The notes below the pieces were generated by a model. It made no database searches, was not told the DNA's origin, and saw only the letters and a program-made list of their open reading frames with translations. Both the position numbers and the translations under genes were made by a program. From Flavobacterium psychrophilum (GTDB taxonomy: Bacteria > Bacteroidota > Bacteroidia > Flavobacteriales > Flavobacteriaceae), in the NCBI GenBank assembly GCA_945878515.1, contig CAMCTL010000001.1, forward strand, positions 1 through 61,570: a DNA stretch of 61,570 bases. Direction: 5' to 3'. Each line of letters opens with the position of its first letter. The first letter of the stretch is position 1. This document shows positions 28,801 to 35,777 of the stretch, piece after piece.

Positions 28801-30853
28801 TTCAGGAGCAACAGCGGAAACCTACTCACCACCAGCGCTAACCGCAACTACAAGTTATCAAAGAAGAACTATTTCTACATTAAATGGCTTAACTTGTAGT
28901 TCAGTTTATACCAGTCCGATTACAATTACATTTAATAGCACTCCAGCTACTCCAACGATCAGCGGTACAACAAATGCTACTTGTTTACCTTTTACAGGAA
29001 CGGTGACTTTAGCAGGGTTGCCTGCAACTGGAACTTGGACAATTAATCCTGGAGGTATTTCGGGAACAGGAACCAGTTATACCATAACCGGTTTGTCATC
29101 AGGAAACTACACCTATACGGTTACTAACTCTAATGGTTGTATCTCCAATGCAACTAATACAGCCACAGTTGCACCCGTTGTTACGAATACATGGAATGGG
29201 ACTACTTGGTCTAATGGAACTACTTCAAATCAACAAGCGCTGATTTTTAATAGCAACTATCCTCCTGTAATTGACCCTAACGTAGATTTATATGGTTGCA
29301 GTTGTACTGTTACTACAGGCAACAATGTTACTATAAAAGCTGGCCGAAATTTGATTCTCACAGATCAAGTTAGCGTCGTAGGCACAGGAACTTTAACCTT
29401 TGAAAATACTGCGAGTTTGATACAAATTAATAATGTAACCAATTCGGGAAATGTAAGCTATAAGCGTAGCACAACCCCAATCAATAAATTTGATTATTCC
29501 TATTGGTCGACGCCAGTGTTACCCTTTACACTAGGAGGAATTTCTGCGAATACAAAAGGCGACAAGTTTTATTCCTTTGATCCTAGTGTAAACAATTGGA
29601 AACAAGAATCTTCTGCTACATCAATGGTAGCAGGAACTGGATACATAATTCGTGGGCCTGAAAGTTTTGATAACAGCAGTCGTACAGTTTATGAAGCTAC
29701 TTTTAATGGCGTACCAATTAATGGTAATATAAATATCTCAGGAGTTGTTCCTGATGCTTCCTACCTTTTGGGAAATCCATATCCTTCAGCCTTAGATGCC
29801 GATTCGTTCCTTAATGCAAACCAAAATGTGCTTGATGGGACACTCTATTTCTGGACGCATAATACACCAATTGCTGCAAATACACCAAATCCTGGTAGCG
29901 GCGCACTTGCCTATTCTGGTGATGATTATGCTACTTATAATCAAACTGGGGGTACAGCAGCTGGACCAGGTAATACCCCTTCAGGAAAAATAGCCTCTGG
30001 TCAAGGGTTCTTTGGAGGTACGAAAACAGTTGCTGCTGGTTTTGTATCATCGACTCCAATCGTTTATACTAATGCTATGCGAGTTGGTGTTGGAGGAATT
30101 ACAGGAGATAATACTCAGTTTTTCAAAACTAAAGAACCCGCTGCTAAAGCTACAACTGTTGTTGAGAAACACCGTGTTTGGCTTAACCTAACCAATGAAC
30201 AAGGTGCGTTTAAACAAACTTTAGTGGGCTATATTACCGGTGCTACAAATGAGTATGAAAATCGTTTTGATGGAAAAAGTTTTGACGGAAATGAATTCCT
30301 TGATTTTTACAGTCTGCTTCGAGACAAGAATTTAAGTATTCAAGGTCGTGGTTTGCCCTTCGATGAAAACGATGAAATCCCACTTGGCTATCGTGTAGCT
30401 GTTGCGGGTACTTTCTCAATTGCTATCGATCAAAAAGATGGAATTTTGTCCAATCAATCTGTTTTTATTGAGGATAAATTGACCAACACAGTGCACAAAT
30501 TGAATACGGGTAAATATACCTTTACTACTGCAAAAGGTATTTTTGACAATCGTTTTGTTTTGAAGTATAATAATAAAACATTAAACGTAAAGGAATTAGA
30601 ATTAAGCAAAGGAATAGCCGTTTCATTTTCAAACAGTAATAGAACTTTACTCATCAGAAACAATTTGAAAGAGGCAACAATCACTAGTGCAACACTTTTC
30701 AATATCGCAGGGCAAAAAATTGCCCATTGGGATGTTAAAGGAAGAGAACAAACTAACATTCAAATTCCAATAAGAATTATGCCATCAGCTCTTTATATTG
30801 TCAAAATTAAAACGTCAAAAGGAGATTTGAGCAAAAAGATAATTATTAAATAG
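19826..30853 (+). CDS. Giant T9SS-secreted repeat protein (3,675 residues), putative surface adhesin or glycan-binding protein
   Basis: Residues 1-19 are a signal peptide. Residues 20-250 form a Gly-rich domain (runs of GGGGG, VTYTCIS at the end). From about residue 350 come 18 modules of about 95 residues, each with a core like GTISYEWQTNASGSF, then SPPxLTATTSYQRRTVS, CYSxYT and an ending QTIC. Residues 2070-2560 hold different beta modules (RQWGKR and LTGASQA types). Five more YEWQ modules follow (2560-3030), then an Ig-like module. The region from about 3120 (TWNGTTWSNG) to the end matches the C-terminal half of the 39531-41639 protein and finishes with a type A T9SS sorting domain (NIAGQKIAHW near the end). 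Function is inferred: a long stalk on the cell surface. Its promoter is of the shared regulon type, which points to substrate capture or attachment. Confidence 0.88.
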   Translation: MMKKYLLFLFLLPILTFGQTTQTFSTAGTSSFVVPNGVTSLDVQAWGGGGCSGHNTSATSGSCGGGGGGAYTGGTISVSSGATFSYTVGAGGIYNTAGTTPPVAGSPSTFSVITANGGSRGGRSTVSNGGAGGTVSPDPGGVTSFISRAGGTGGNGGNNVSFSGGGGGGAAGSTAAGTNGAISALNTGGAGGAGGATGGGAGGNASNFSPSSSGVYGTAPGGGGGGRAYNNTGSNTNGGRGEIRVTYTCISYDVLTAAAAASQFSSGAPSTVTLTSSSLSVGTYTVTYSTTNPVTSGNTATMTFSGTTGTFLTMALTADSDITVTSLKSGSGVGCSSTITTNNTATAVLDSVVVTAGAVATEQTICSGNTPAALTSSSDGTTSSGTLSYEWQTNASGSYVTIPSENGGTYSPPALTATTSYQRRTLALNGGNTTYSGYTTPVTITANTAASGAIGITTSTICNGTTAAITSSTAGTGSGTITYEWQTNATGSYVTIPSEIAATYTTPALTTTTSYQRRTVSTLNGVACYSAYTSPLTITVSATVTAGSIGSAQTYCAGSSVIPAPFTSLTAGTGSGTITYEWSENSSGSYVVIAGATAASYTPTTPITVTTTYRRRTVSTFNTRVCNSSYVTAVVTFNVLTEGTIGNGQTICNEANLSVSNTLDGTATTGNSTRSYEWQADNGSGYVTLSGVVTSSCPTGALTTTTSYRRRTVSLSNGTTCYSNYTAPVTIIVQDLVTIGAIGPVQTILPGETPAPLTSLTDGTGSGTITYEWQTNASGTFTGGGTIATTSGYAPPALTVNTGYRRRTISVQNGVTCTSAFSQISVMVNNATAGTIGTDQTICNGDTPATLTSVLAGVPTNGLAVISYEWQDNSSGSYLTVPGAISDTYSPPALSATTSYQRRTVSAFNGTTFYSAYTTPITITVNPAVTAGTIGTAQTICNGGIPTSISSSADGTGSGTISYEWQDNSGGSYATISGANASTYSPLALTATTSYQRRTVSLFNGINCYSAYTSPVTITVSDVVTAGTIGTAQTICNGDTPSTLTSTTAGTGSGTISYEWQTNASGSFITIASATSDTYSPPSLTATTSYQRRTVSTFNGTTCYSTYTSPITITINNVTQGSIATAQTICSTNTPAALTSTTSGTGSGTISYEWQTNASGSFVTIPSATSDTYSPPSLTTTTSYQRRTVSLFNGTTCYSTYTSPVTITVNNVTEGIIGTSQIILSGTAPAVLTSLTDGTGSGTVSYQWQTLTFTGSFYTDIAGAFGATYAPPTLTVGRFYRRRTVSILPGRTCYSNYSNSITISVNDVTAGAIGTNQTICNGSTPAALTSTADGTGFSPLSYEWQTNASGSFATISGANAATYAPPALTATTTYQRRTVSMAVGTTLYSPYTTAVTITVNNAVTAGAIGTAQTICNGTAPPALTSTTAGTGSGTISYEWQTNASGSFVTIPSATSDTYSPPSLTATTSYQRRTVSVSGGTTCYSSYTTPIVITVGAAVTAGVIGTAQTICNANTPATLTSSSAGTGSGTVSYEWQDNSSGSYVTISGATSATFSPPALTASTSYQRRTVSLFNGTTCYSAYTTPVTINVNNVAEGIIGTSQTILSGTAPASLTSQTDGTGSGTVSYEWQTRTLPGTYTDIPGAFGATYAPPTLTATTNYRRRTVSILNGITCNSSYANIITITVNDVTAGAIGTNQTICNGTIPATLTSTTAGTGLGALTYEWQTNASGSFVTISGATSATYAPPALTSTTSFQRRTVSVSGGTTLYSPYTASVTITVNNAVTAGSIETAQTICNGTAPATLTSTTAGTGSGIISYEWQTNASGSFVTIPSATSDSYSPPSLTATTSYQRRTVSVSGGTTCYSSYTTPIVITVGAAVTAGSIGNTKTICNGTAPGTITNSGAGAGSGTITYEWQDNSSGSYVTISGATTLTYVPPTLTATTSYQRRTVSVFNGTTCYSIYTTPVTITVSNVVTEGTIGTSQTICTGTAPATLTSIADGSGSGTIAYQWQTRTLPAGYMDIVGATAATYSPPTLTATTNYRRLAISTLNGVSCNSASYSNVATVTVTANLSPVAITPTAAQTFCQVSDGTQLSVGTPTDGGSFTRLWGKRSVSGGAITNLSADGSTFTPTSNNVGVGTWLVVCTVTPTCGSPMVSNEVSVTINPTPTLTGASQATPVCNGSGATINLTGLVAGSTSTVTYTINGGSTVTLTGLVADGSGAASFTTAALTTANNGQVLQITGITITSATPNCNFIPTNRNVTLVVNSILSAVAITPATAQTICFTASGSVLTVAETGGGVITRQWGKRASTGGVITDIVGQTGTTYTPTGASLGAGSWFVVCTSTPTCGSPIISNEVSVVVSTPLTLTGASQAASICSGSAAVINLTGLTPSTTSTITYQIAGGTTRTVTGVVADASGNASFTTITTLTGTNNGQTLQITGITVPSASPVCTTVFAQNLTLSVIAPTIGTYSQSTAVCAGSSATILLTGMLPNTTSTISYQLAGSIQPDITGLVSDASGNASFSIVANNSQNFRILSITVTSTTPNCTTAIGSSGAFNLSVPTIAAGSIGTSQTVCSGSSPTITSLVDGTGTGIITYEWQADNGTGYVTISGASDSTYAPPALTTTTSYRRRTLATFSGQTCYSAYTTAITMTVNTLTAGAIGGSTTICSENSRNIFQLTAGTASTGSSTRSYEWQANDGTGWVTIPGEIDTSYQTPILTITTSYRRRTVAVSNGVTCYSDYTTPVTISVNSVNAGIIGTKQSICAGDTPAPLTSITDGTGAGTITYEWGVRVGIPGAPLFPTFTTIPGATGATYSPGVTTIQTSYRRRVISTLNGVTCFSPYVAVTIRVGEPEEGVIGSDQTICAGTVPATLTSIEAGAAPGTITYEWQANEGAGYVTIPGATAATYSPPVLTTTTSYQRRTLGVCAGLPTASIWTNAVTVTVNVVTAGTIGTNQNYCAATTPATLTSTIAGTGPGTITYEWQTNASGSYVTISGATAETYSPPALTATTSYQRRTISTLNGLTCSSVYTSPITITFNSTPATPTISGTTNATCLPFTGTVTLAGLPATGTWTINPGGISGTGTSYTITGLSSGNYTYTVTNSNGCISNATNTATVAPVVTNTWNGTTWSNGTTSNQQALIFNSNYPPVIDPNVDLYGCSCTVTTGNNVTIKAGRNLILTDQVSVVGTGTLTFENTASLIQINNVTNSGNVSYKRSTTPINKFDYSYWSTPVLPFTLGGISANTKGDKFYSFDPSVNNWKQESSATSMVAGTGYIIRGPESFDNSSRTVYEATFNGVPINGNINISGVVPDASYLLGNPYPSALDADSFLNANQNVLDGTLYFWTHNTPIAANTPNPGSGALAYSGDDYATYNQTGGTAAGPGNTPSGKIASGQGFFGGTKTVAAGFVSSTPIVYTNAMRVGVGGITGDNTQFFKTKEPAAKATTVVEKHRVWLNLTNEQGAFKQTLVGYITGATNEYENRFDGKSFDGNEFLDFYSLLRDKNLSIQGRGLPFDENDEIPLGYRVAVAGTFSIAIDQKDGILSNQSVFIEDKLTNTVHKLNTGKYTFTTAKGIFDNRFVLKYNNKTLNVKELELSKGIAVSFSNSNRTLLIRNNLKEATITSATLFNIAGQKIAHWDVKGREQTNIQIPIRIMPSALYIVKIKTSKGDLSKKIIIK
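20900..26030 (+). repeat. Tandem ~285-bp modules with a higher-order 1,140-bp period
   Basis: Eighteen modules are seen, usually 282-288 bp apart when measured at the YEWQ codons. Modules 10-13 and 14-17 form a four-module super-repeat. The Y(E/Q)WQ codons of modules 10, 14 and 18 start at 23561, 24701 and 25841, exactly 1,140 bp apart each time. Modules 12 and 16 are nearly identical. This indicates duplication of a block of four modules after the single modules had diverged. Confidence 0.85.
27590..28900 (+). repeat. Second block of five tandem modules
   Basis: Five further YEW modules (cores near 27610, 27900, 28180, 28480 and 28765) lie after the interposed RQWGKR and LTGASQA modules. 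They are more diverged than the first block. The third has a loop insertion with VGIPGAP. Confidence 0.75.
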
Positions 30854-30863
30854 TACTATGATT

Positions 30864-30900
30864 GGCTAGGGTTATTCAAAATAATCCTAGCTATTTTTAA
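30864..30900 (+). terminator. Rho-independent terminator of the giant gene
   Basis: GCTAGG with an adjoining ATT-rich stem pairs with CCTAGC around a short loop and is followed by TATTTTT. It lies 11 nt after the stop codon. Confidence 0.7.
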
Positions 30901-30944
30901 AGTAGTTCCATTAGTTAGCACTTTAAAAAATTTATCCAATTAGA

Positions 30945-30992
30945 AAAAAATAGAGAACCCCGCTAGTAACTCTTATTGAAGTTATTAGCGGG
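30945..30992 (-). terminator. Probable terminator of the 38781-31220 operon
   Basis: CCCGCTAGTAAC (30958-30969) pairs with GTTATTAGCGGG (30981-30992). On the minus strand the stem is followed by TCTCTATTTTTTT. It lies about 230 nt beyond the stop of the minus-strand glycosidase. Confidence 0.55.
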
Positions 30993-31219
30993 ATTACTTA
31001 TAATAGAAATACTACCTCTATTGGTCTAAAAAATAGTATACTGAGCATTACACTGTTTTTAAATCAAGAACAACCGTTTTTAATGATCTCCCTTTCAAGT
31101 CTCAATACAATTTGCTGCTGCAAATCACGAAAAGCGACTGAAACTAATAATCAAAAACTAATTACAACCAACGTCTTTTAACGTAGTGATACCTATTGAA
31201 ATTAATCAAAACTGAAAAA

Positions 31220-33355
31220 TTAATTTTTTATAAATTCAATAATCTTTACTGTATGGGCTGGCTGCACTAATGTTAGTTTGTTGGATTCAATTTTGAAATT
31301 CTTTTTTGTCCACAATTCAGTCAATTTGTATTTTGAATTGTTTAATTCGAAATCCGTTTTTAGATTGTAGGTTTTAGTTACATCCTTGTCGAGCCAGTTG
31401 AAAATTGTGATAATTAATCGATCTTTGGTTTCCAATTTCCATATTGTTGGGATATCAACACCTGAAAATAAATCGAGTGGAATGGCATGAACGCCTAGTT
31501 TATTGACGGCCATAATATCTCTGTTTTTTAATAATTCCAATCGTTCAGCAGGCAGTGATTCGACTTTATCTCCAAAGAAGAAAAGTCCACCCATTATAGC
31601 TTCTAAAGTCATGTGGCATTTTGCTTCTTCAATACTATATTGCGGCGAAACGAAAAAAGCATCGGGATCGACAATAGCAATATTTTTGTGCATATAATAG
31701 TTTTGTGATACGGCACGCGCAAATCGGATTAATCCTTTTTCAACCTGATCGTCTTCTATAGTACCCAATGTTTTGCCGTAAGTTATGTTGGTATATGGCT
31801 CTGCTTCAGATTTATATCCTGGGTGGTTGATGTCATTTCCTATTCGGATGGCATCATAACATTCTAAAGCACCAAACACATAACCCATACTGCGAGTCAC
31901 GGTTAAATCATCGGGCAATGCAGTCCGAATGGCACGAATTGTTTTATTGTGTGCTTGCATAAAAGTCATGCTTGAATCATATCGTTTTCCTTCGTCTAAG
32001 CCACCGTAAGTATGATCCCATTTCATAAAGGAAGGTCTGTATCCTTCTACAATTTGTTGGTATCGTGCGGCAGAAAAAGCAGGTACTTCAGGATGACTAC
32101 CGTCAACATAAACAGTTCCTATGGTGGTTTCCATTTCGTCATCTCCTTTTGCCACTTTTTTAGTTACTGCTGGTTTCAAAATCCAATCCGGATGCTGAGC
32201 CGTAATGGGGTCTTTTGGATTGGTGCGTAATGGGCTCACGTGTAGTCCAAAATCAAGTCCCAAGTTATTAACATAATCCGACAAATATCGAATTCCATTA
32301 GGAAAAGTGCGGTTATCTACAGTGTAAAGTCCAGGTTCTGTCCACCAACCTCCGTCAATTTGAATTGTTTTCCACCCGTAATCTTTTAGATTTTTATTTA
32401 TAAAATCTGCTGCAATTAAAAATTGTTTTTCAGTAATCTCACGTCCATAAGTATGCCAAGAACTCCAACCTGCTTCTGTGCTATGCATAGGTTTTCCTTT
32501 ACGAACATTCTCACCCATAATTTTTCCGGTTTCCAGCAGTATTTTTGTAGGACGTTGATTTTGCCAGTAACCCACCAAAAAAGCATCGGTTGTAATAGTA
32601 TTTCCTGCGGGAACCCATATTTTTTCTCTTTCGAAAATCGCTCCACTTCTTGCGGTTAATTTTAATTTGTTGAAGTCGTTTTCAATAGGTAATTCCCATT
32701 TAAAGTTATTGGGCCACAATTCGCTCGCTATACTGGCAAATGAGAAGGCACAATTATTTTTGTCGTTGACTAACATACTTAGCCAAACCCCTGTATGCGC
32801 TTTAGAGTAGGTACCTGCTTTTGCTTTCTTTGTGTTTAATTGATAGGGATACATAAGCGCTCCGGTGTGCGGCGCAGAAGCACTCTCGGTAAAGACAATC
32901 CAATCTTTTGTATTTCCTGATAAAACTATGTTTTCTTTGGCTGACGTAAACAACTTGATGCCACCTAATTTAAATTTCTCGGTAGCTTTTAGTGAAGAGT
33001 TCATTACCAAATAAGGACGCCCTTCCATCAATTCAAATTGGATTGTAAAATTTGAAATCAGGGGATGGCTCTCACAAATAAGATATAAATATTCGACTTT
33101 GCCGTTAAAATTGTTCGCTTCACTCAATCGGGTGCCTTCTTTTTTCTCCCAACGAATACTTTTAAATTCACGAACAGAAGTCCATTTGTCGTTGATTTCA
33201 ATTTCGGGTGAAAGATTATTTATTTGTGCCGATTTACTATCCCATTGAATACTATATTCGGGACTGCCATTGGTGTATTTGACAACGGGTTGTGCCACAA
33301 GCTTTGGCAATACAAACACAAGCATTAAGCTGATAATCGTTTTTAATTTATTCAT
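31220..33355 (-). CDS. Secreted GH36-like alpha-galactosidase (melibiase)
   Basis: This 711-residue protein has a signal peptide (1-21, ending KLVAQ). An N-terminal beta-sandwich (about 25-280) is followed by a TIM barrel with GWSSWHTYGREI, QIDGGWWTEPGLY, LHVSPLRTNP, FMKWDHTYGG and RIGNDINHPGY. The KWD signature is the classical GH36 nucleophile motif (Asp447); Asp508 in GNDI is the probable acid/base. A C-terminal beta domain follows (about 630-711). It is much closer to canonical GH36 than the paralogues at 762 and 5134. It is the last gene of the run from 38781, 115 bp below the multiheme cytochrome. It should remove alpha-linked galactose or a related sugar in the periplasm or at the surface. 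Confidence 0.88.
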   Translation of the reverse strand: MNKLKTIISLMLVFVLPKLVAQPVVKYTNGSPEYSIQWDSKSAQINNLSPEIEINDKWTSVREFKSIRWEKKEGTRLSEANNFNGKVEYLYLICESHPLISNFTIQFELMEGRPYLVMNSSLKATEKFKLGGIKLFTSAKENIVLSGNTKDWIVFTESASAPHTGALMYPYQLNTKKAKAGTYSKAHTGVWLSMLVNDKNNCAFSFASIASELWPNNFKWELPIENDFNKLKLTARSGAIFEREKIWVPAGNTITTDAFLVGYWQNQRPTKILLETGKIMGENVRKGKPMHSTEAGWSSWHTYGREITEKQFLIAADFINKNLKDYGWKTIQIDGGWWTEPGLYTVDNRTFPNGIRYLSDYVNNLGLDFGLHVSPLRTNPKDPITAQHPDWILKPAVTKKVAKGDDEMETTIGTVYVDGSHPEVPAFSAARYQQIVEGYRPSFMKWDHTYGGLDEGKRYDSSMTFMQAHNKTIRAIRTALPDDLTVTRSMGYVFGALECYDAIRIGNDINHPGYKSEAEPYTNITYGKTLGTIEDDQVEKGLIRFARAVSQNYYMHKNIAIVDPDAFFVSPQYSIEEAKCHMTLEAIMGGLFFFGDKVESLPAERLELLKNRDIMAVNKLGVHAIPLDLFSGVDIPTIWKLETKDRLIITIFNWLDKDVTKTYNLKTDFELNNSKYKLTELWTKKNFKIESNKLTLVQPAHTVKIIEFIKN

Positions 33356-33470
33356 TTTTTAAAGATTTAGTTGTTTGAATTTTATAGCGTTTGATTTTTG
33401 TTTTTATGGCTTTTACAGGTCTGTTGACTACCGATTTTCTATAATGTATTTATTGCAAATAAACACCATC

Positions 33471-35720
33471 CTAAATCCCTAAATTTTGAAATATTTCTTG
33501 ATAATTAGGATTGTTGGGGTCTAATTGTTTCAGTTTAATCGCGGTTTGAGTGGCATTTATTCTATTATTAGATTGAATATAGACAAAGGTCAATGCGTAA
33601 TACAGTTCAGCATTTGATGGATTTATTTGAATCCCTTTTTGTAAAACCATTAGAGCTTCTTTTGGCTTTTTGTTTTGATTTAATAGTAATCCGTAATTGT
33701 AATACACTTTTGGGTTTACTGATTTTAATTCCACTGCTTTTGCAAATGAGTTTTCGGCTGCTTTCAAATTGTTCATTTCAAAATAAAGCAACGCTCTATT
33801 GAAATAAATACGTTCATTAGTAGGATCATTTTTTATAGCTAAATCCAATGTTTTCAAGGCTTGTTCATTTTTTCCTTGCGAATTATAGGTAGCCGATAAA
33901 TTGAGCAAAGCATAATTCATGTTACTGTCTTTTTTCAAGCCACGCAAATAAAACCTTTCAGCATTTGGATAATCTTTTAATTTCAAATAATAATCAGCCA
34001 ACATCACATTTCCAGTTGAAAAATCAGTTTGATAACGAAGTGATTTTTCCAATTCCATTTGTGCTGTGGCAAAGGCTTGAGCATATTCAGATGACACTTG
34101 TTCTGAAGGAATTGTGATGTACAAATCGGCTGCTGCAATCCGAACTGCTCTTACTTTATCTGAAAGTAAAGGTCCTACTGCTGCAATCCAATTTTCTGAA
34201 GGGAAAGAAGCTAAACTTTTTAGAGCACGATACCTTATTTGAGCTTCTTTACTAGAGAGTCTTCCCAAAATGGTATTCAAGCTAGATTGAGTTTGTATAG
34301 AACCCAGATAAAAAGTTGCTGTTGCTTTAATTATTTTTGGAACAAATTTATTGTCGATAAGCTTTTGGAGGTGCATTTCACTTTTGGCGTCCAACTGACT
34401 TCCTGGTATTAAATCCTGAGCAAAATGATATTTCCTTTTGGGACCGTACCATTTAATTACAGCGTCGGCCAATTCTTTCTCAGATTTGTCTTTATGACAA
34501 TTGCTACAAGCATTGGGAGTTCCATATTTTACGGATAAATCGGGTCGTGGTACCCGAAAACCGTGATCGTGTCGCAAATCATTTCCCATGAACACCTTTC
34601 CAGGCATGTGACAATTTACACAAGCAGCAGATGGCGTTCCTTTGGGATGAAAGGTATGTGTTGGCACATCATATTTAGTAGTCAAATGACATTGTGTACA
34701 AGTTAAATTGCCCGCCAACTTTAATTTTGTACTGTGTGGATTATGACAATTGATGCATGATACCCCTTTTGCATACATTTTGCTTTGCAAAAATGAAGTG
34801 TATATGTAATCCTCATCTTTTACTTGACCATCGGCATAAAAAAACTCTGAATCTGGAATTTGTGGAATGTAATTGTCCATGATTTCCCTACTTTCGATAT
34901 GATTGCCATTGATTTCAGAAATACGGGCGTGACAGGGAGCGCAGGTATTAATCAGCTCGGTTTGTCCGGTACGTTTACTCAATTTTAGATAACTTCCGAC
35001 CACTTTTTTCCTTGATTTGTAATCACTACTGTTCATATAATCAACATGAAGCTTGCCGGCGCCATGGCAACTTTCGCAACTTACATTAATAATGGAATAA
35101 CTGGTTTTGTATGTATCTGTTTTCATATCGTAGTTTTTACGAAGGTTTGTTGAATGACAAGTGGCACACATTGTGTTCCAATTTTGAGCATTTCCAGTCC
35201 AATGCAACCAATCATGAGAAGGGATTTTTTGACCAGGATACTGGTTGAACCATTTCTTTTTATTGACATCCCAACACAAACGGGGTACTTGCAAACGTCC
35301 TCCAGGAAATTGGACTAAATATTGTTGTAACGGTTTATAACCAAAGATGTACTTTACTTCAAAATCATGGTTTTTACCGTCATCACCTTCAGTATTGATG
35401 TAGAATTTATTACCTTTTTTAAAAAACCGACTTGTAACTCCATCTGCAGTAAAAGTCAAGTTATTAAAATCGCCCTTTACGGTTGAATCATTTGGCGGCA
35501 ACATTGACATATAATGATCAGAATGTTTCCAATCCGTAAATTCTGCCGTATGACATTTCTTGCAGGATTGATCTCCTACATAAGATTTTGAATGCTCCTG
35601 AATTTTGGAATATTTTTCGTCTCGAGCGCTATAATTATCTGCAATGAATATATTAAAAACAATGAGAAATGCTACTATCAAGGCAATTAGTATAGCTAGA
35701 TAATTCTTTTTTGTAAACAT
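33471..35720 (-). CDS. Eight-heme cytochrome c with HEAT-like and TPR regions, membrane-anchored
   Basis: I prefer the ATG at 35720 (749 residues) over a TTG five codons earlier. Residues 7-27 are a single transmembrane helix or uncleaved signal (LAILIALIVAFLIVFNIF). Eight CxxCH heme-binding motifs follow: CKKCH (53-57), CATCH, CESCH, CAPCH, CINCH, CTQCH, CVNCH and CSNCH, all within about residues 50-420. The layout resembles the cytochrome c554/multiheme family. Residues 450-560 look like HEAT-type helical repeats and 565-749 contain TPRs (for example YFNRALLYFEMNNLKAAENSFAKAVEL). It would move electrons in the periplasm and dock partners through the repeats. It sits inside a glycosidase/sulfatase operon, 57 bp below the sulfatase. 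The redox partner is unknown. Confidence 0.88.
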   Translation of the reverse strand: MFTKKNYLAILIALIVAFLIVFNIFIADNYSARDEKYSKIQEHSKSYVGDQSCKKCHTAEFTDWKHSDHYMSMLPPNDSTVKGDFNNLTFTADGVTSRFFKKGNKFYINTEGDDGKNHDFEVKYIFGYKPLQQYLVQFPGGRLQVPRLCWDVNKKKWFNQYPGQKIPSHDWLHWTGNAQNWNTMCATCHSTNLRKNYDMKTDTYKTSYSIINVSCESCHGAGKLHVDYMNSSDYKSRKKVVGSYLKLSKRTGQTELINTCAPCHARISEINGNHIESREIMDNYIPQIPDSEFFYADGQVKDEDYIYTSFLQSKMYAKGVSCINCHNPHSTKLKLAGNLTCTQCHLTTKYDVPTHTFHPKGTPSAACVNCHMPGKVFMGNDLRHDHGFRVPRPDLSVKYGTPNACSNCHKDKSEKELADAVIKWYGPKRKYHFAQDLIPGSQLDAKSEMHLQKLIDNKFVPKIIKATATFYLGSIQTQSSLNTILGRLSSKEAQIRYRALKSLASFPSENWIAAVGPLLSDKVRAVRIAAADLYITIPSEQVSSEYAQAFATAQMELEKSLRYQTDFSTGNVMLADYYLKLKDYPNAERFYLRGLKKDSNMNYALLNLSATYNSQGKNEQALKTLDLAIKNDPTNERIYFNRALLYFEMNNLKAAENSFAKAVELKSVNPKVYYNYGLLLNQNKKPKEALMVLQKGIQINPSNAELYYALTFVYIQSNNRINATQTAIKLKQLDPNNPNYQEIFQNLGI

Positions 35721-35777
35721 ATAATTTCCTGGCAAAACACCTGTAATCTTCTACAGAAAACGAGCTGATACTTATTT

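Larger units (their letters stand above)
30854..31219. other. Convergent intergenic region with two hairpins
   Basis: This region lies between the plus-strand giant gene and the minus-strand gene at 31220. It carries terminator-like hairpins at 30864-30900 and 30945-30992. I see nothing else in it. Confidence 0.6.

Noticed and set aside
20900..28900. CRISPR-like array because of regular repeats
   Set aside because: The repeats are about 285 bp, diverged, in frame and coding; they lack the short repeat and unique spacer pattern.
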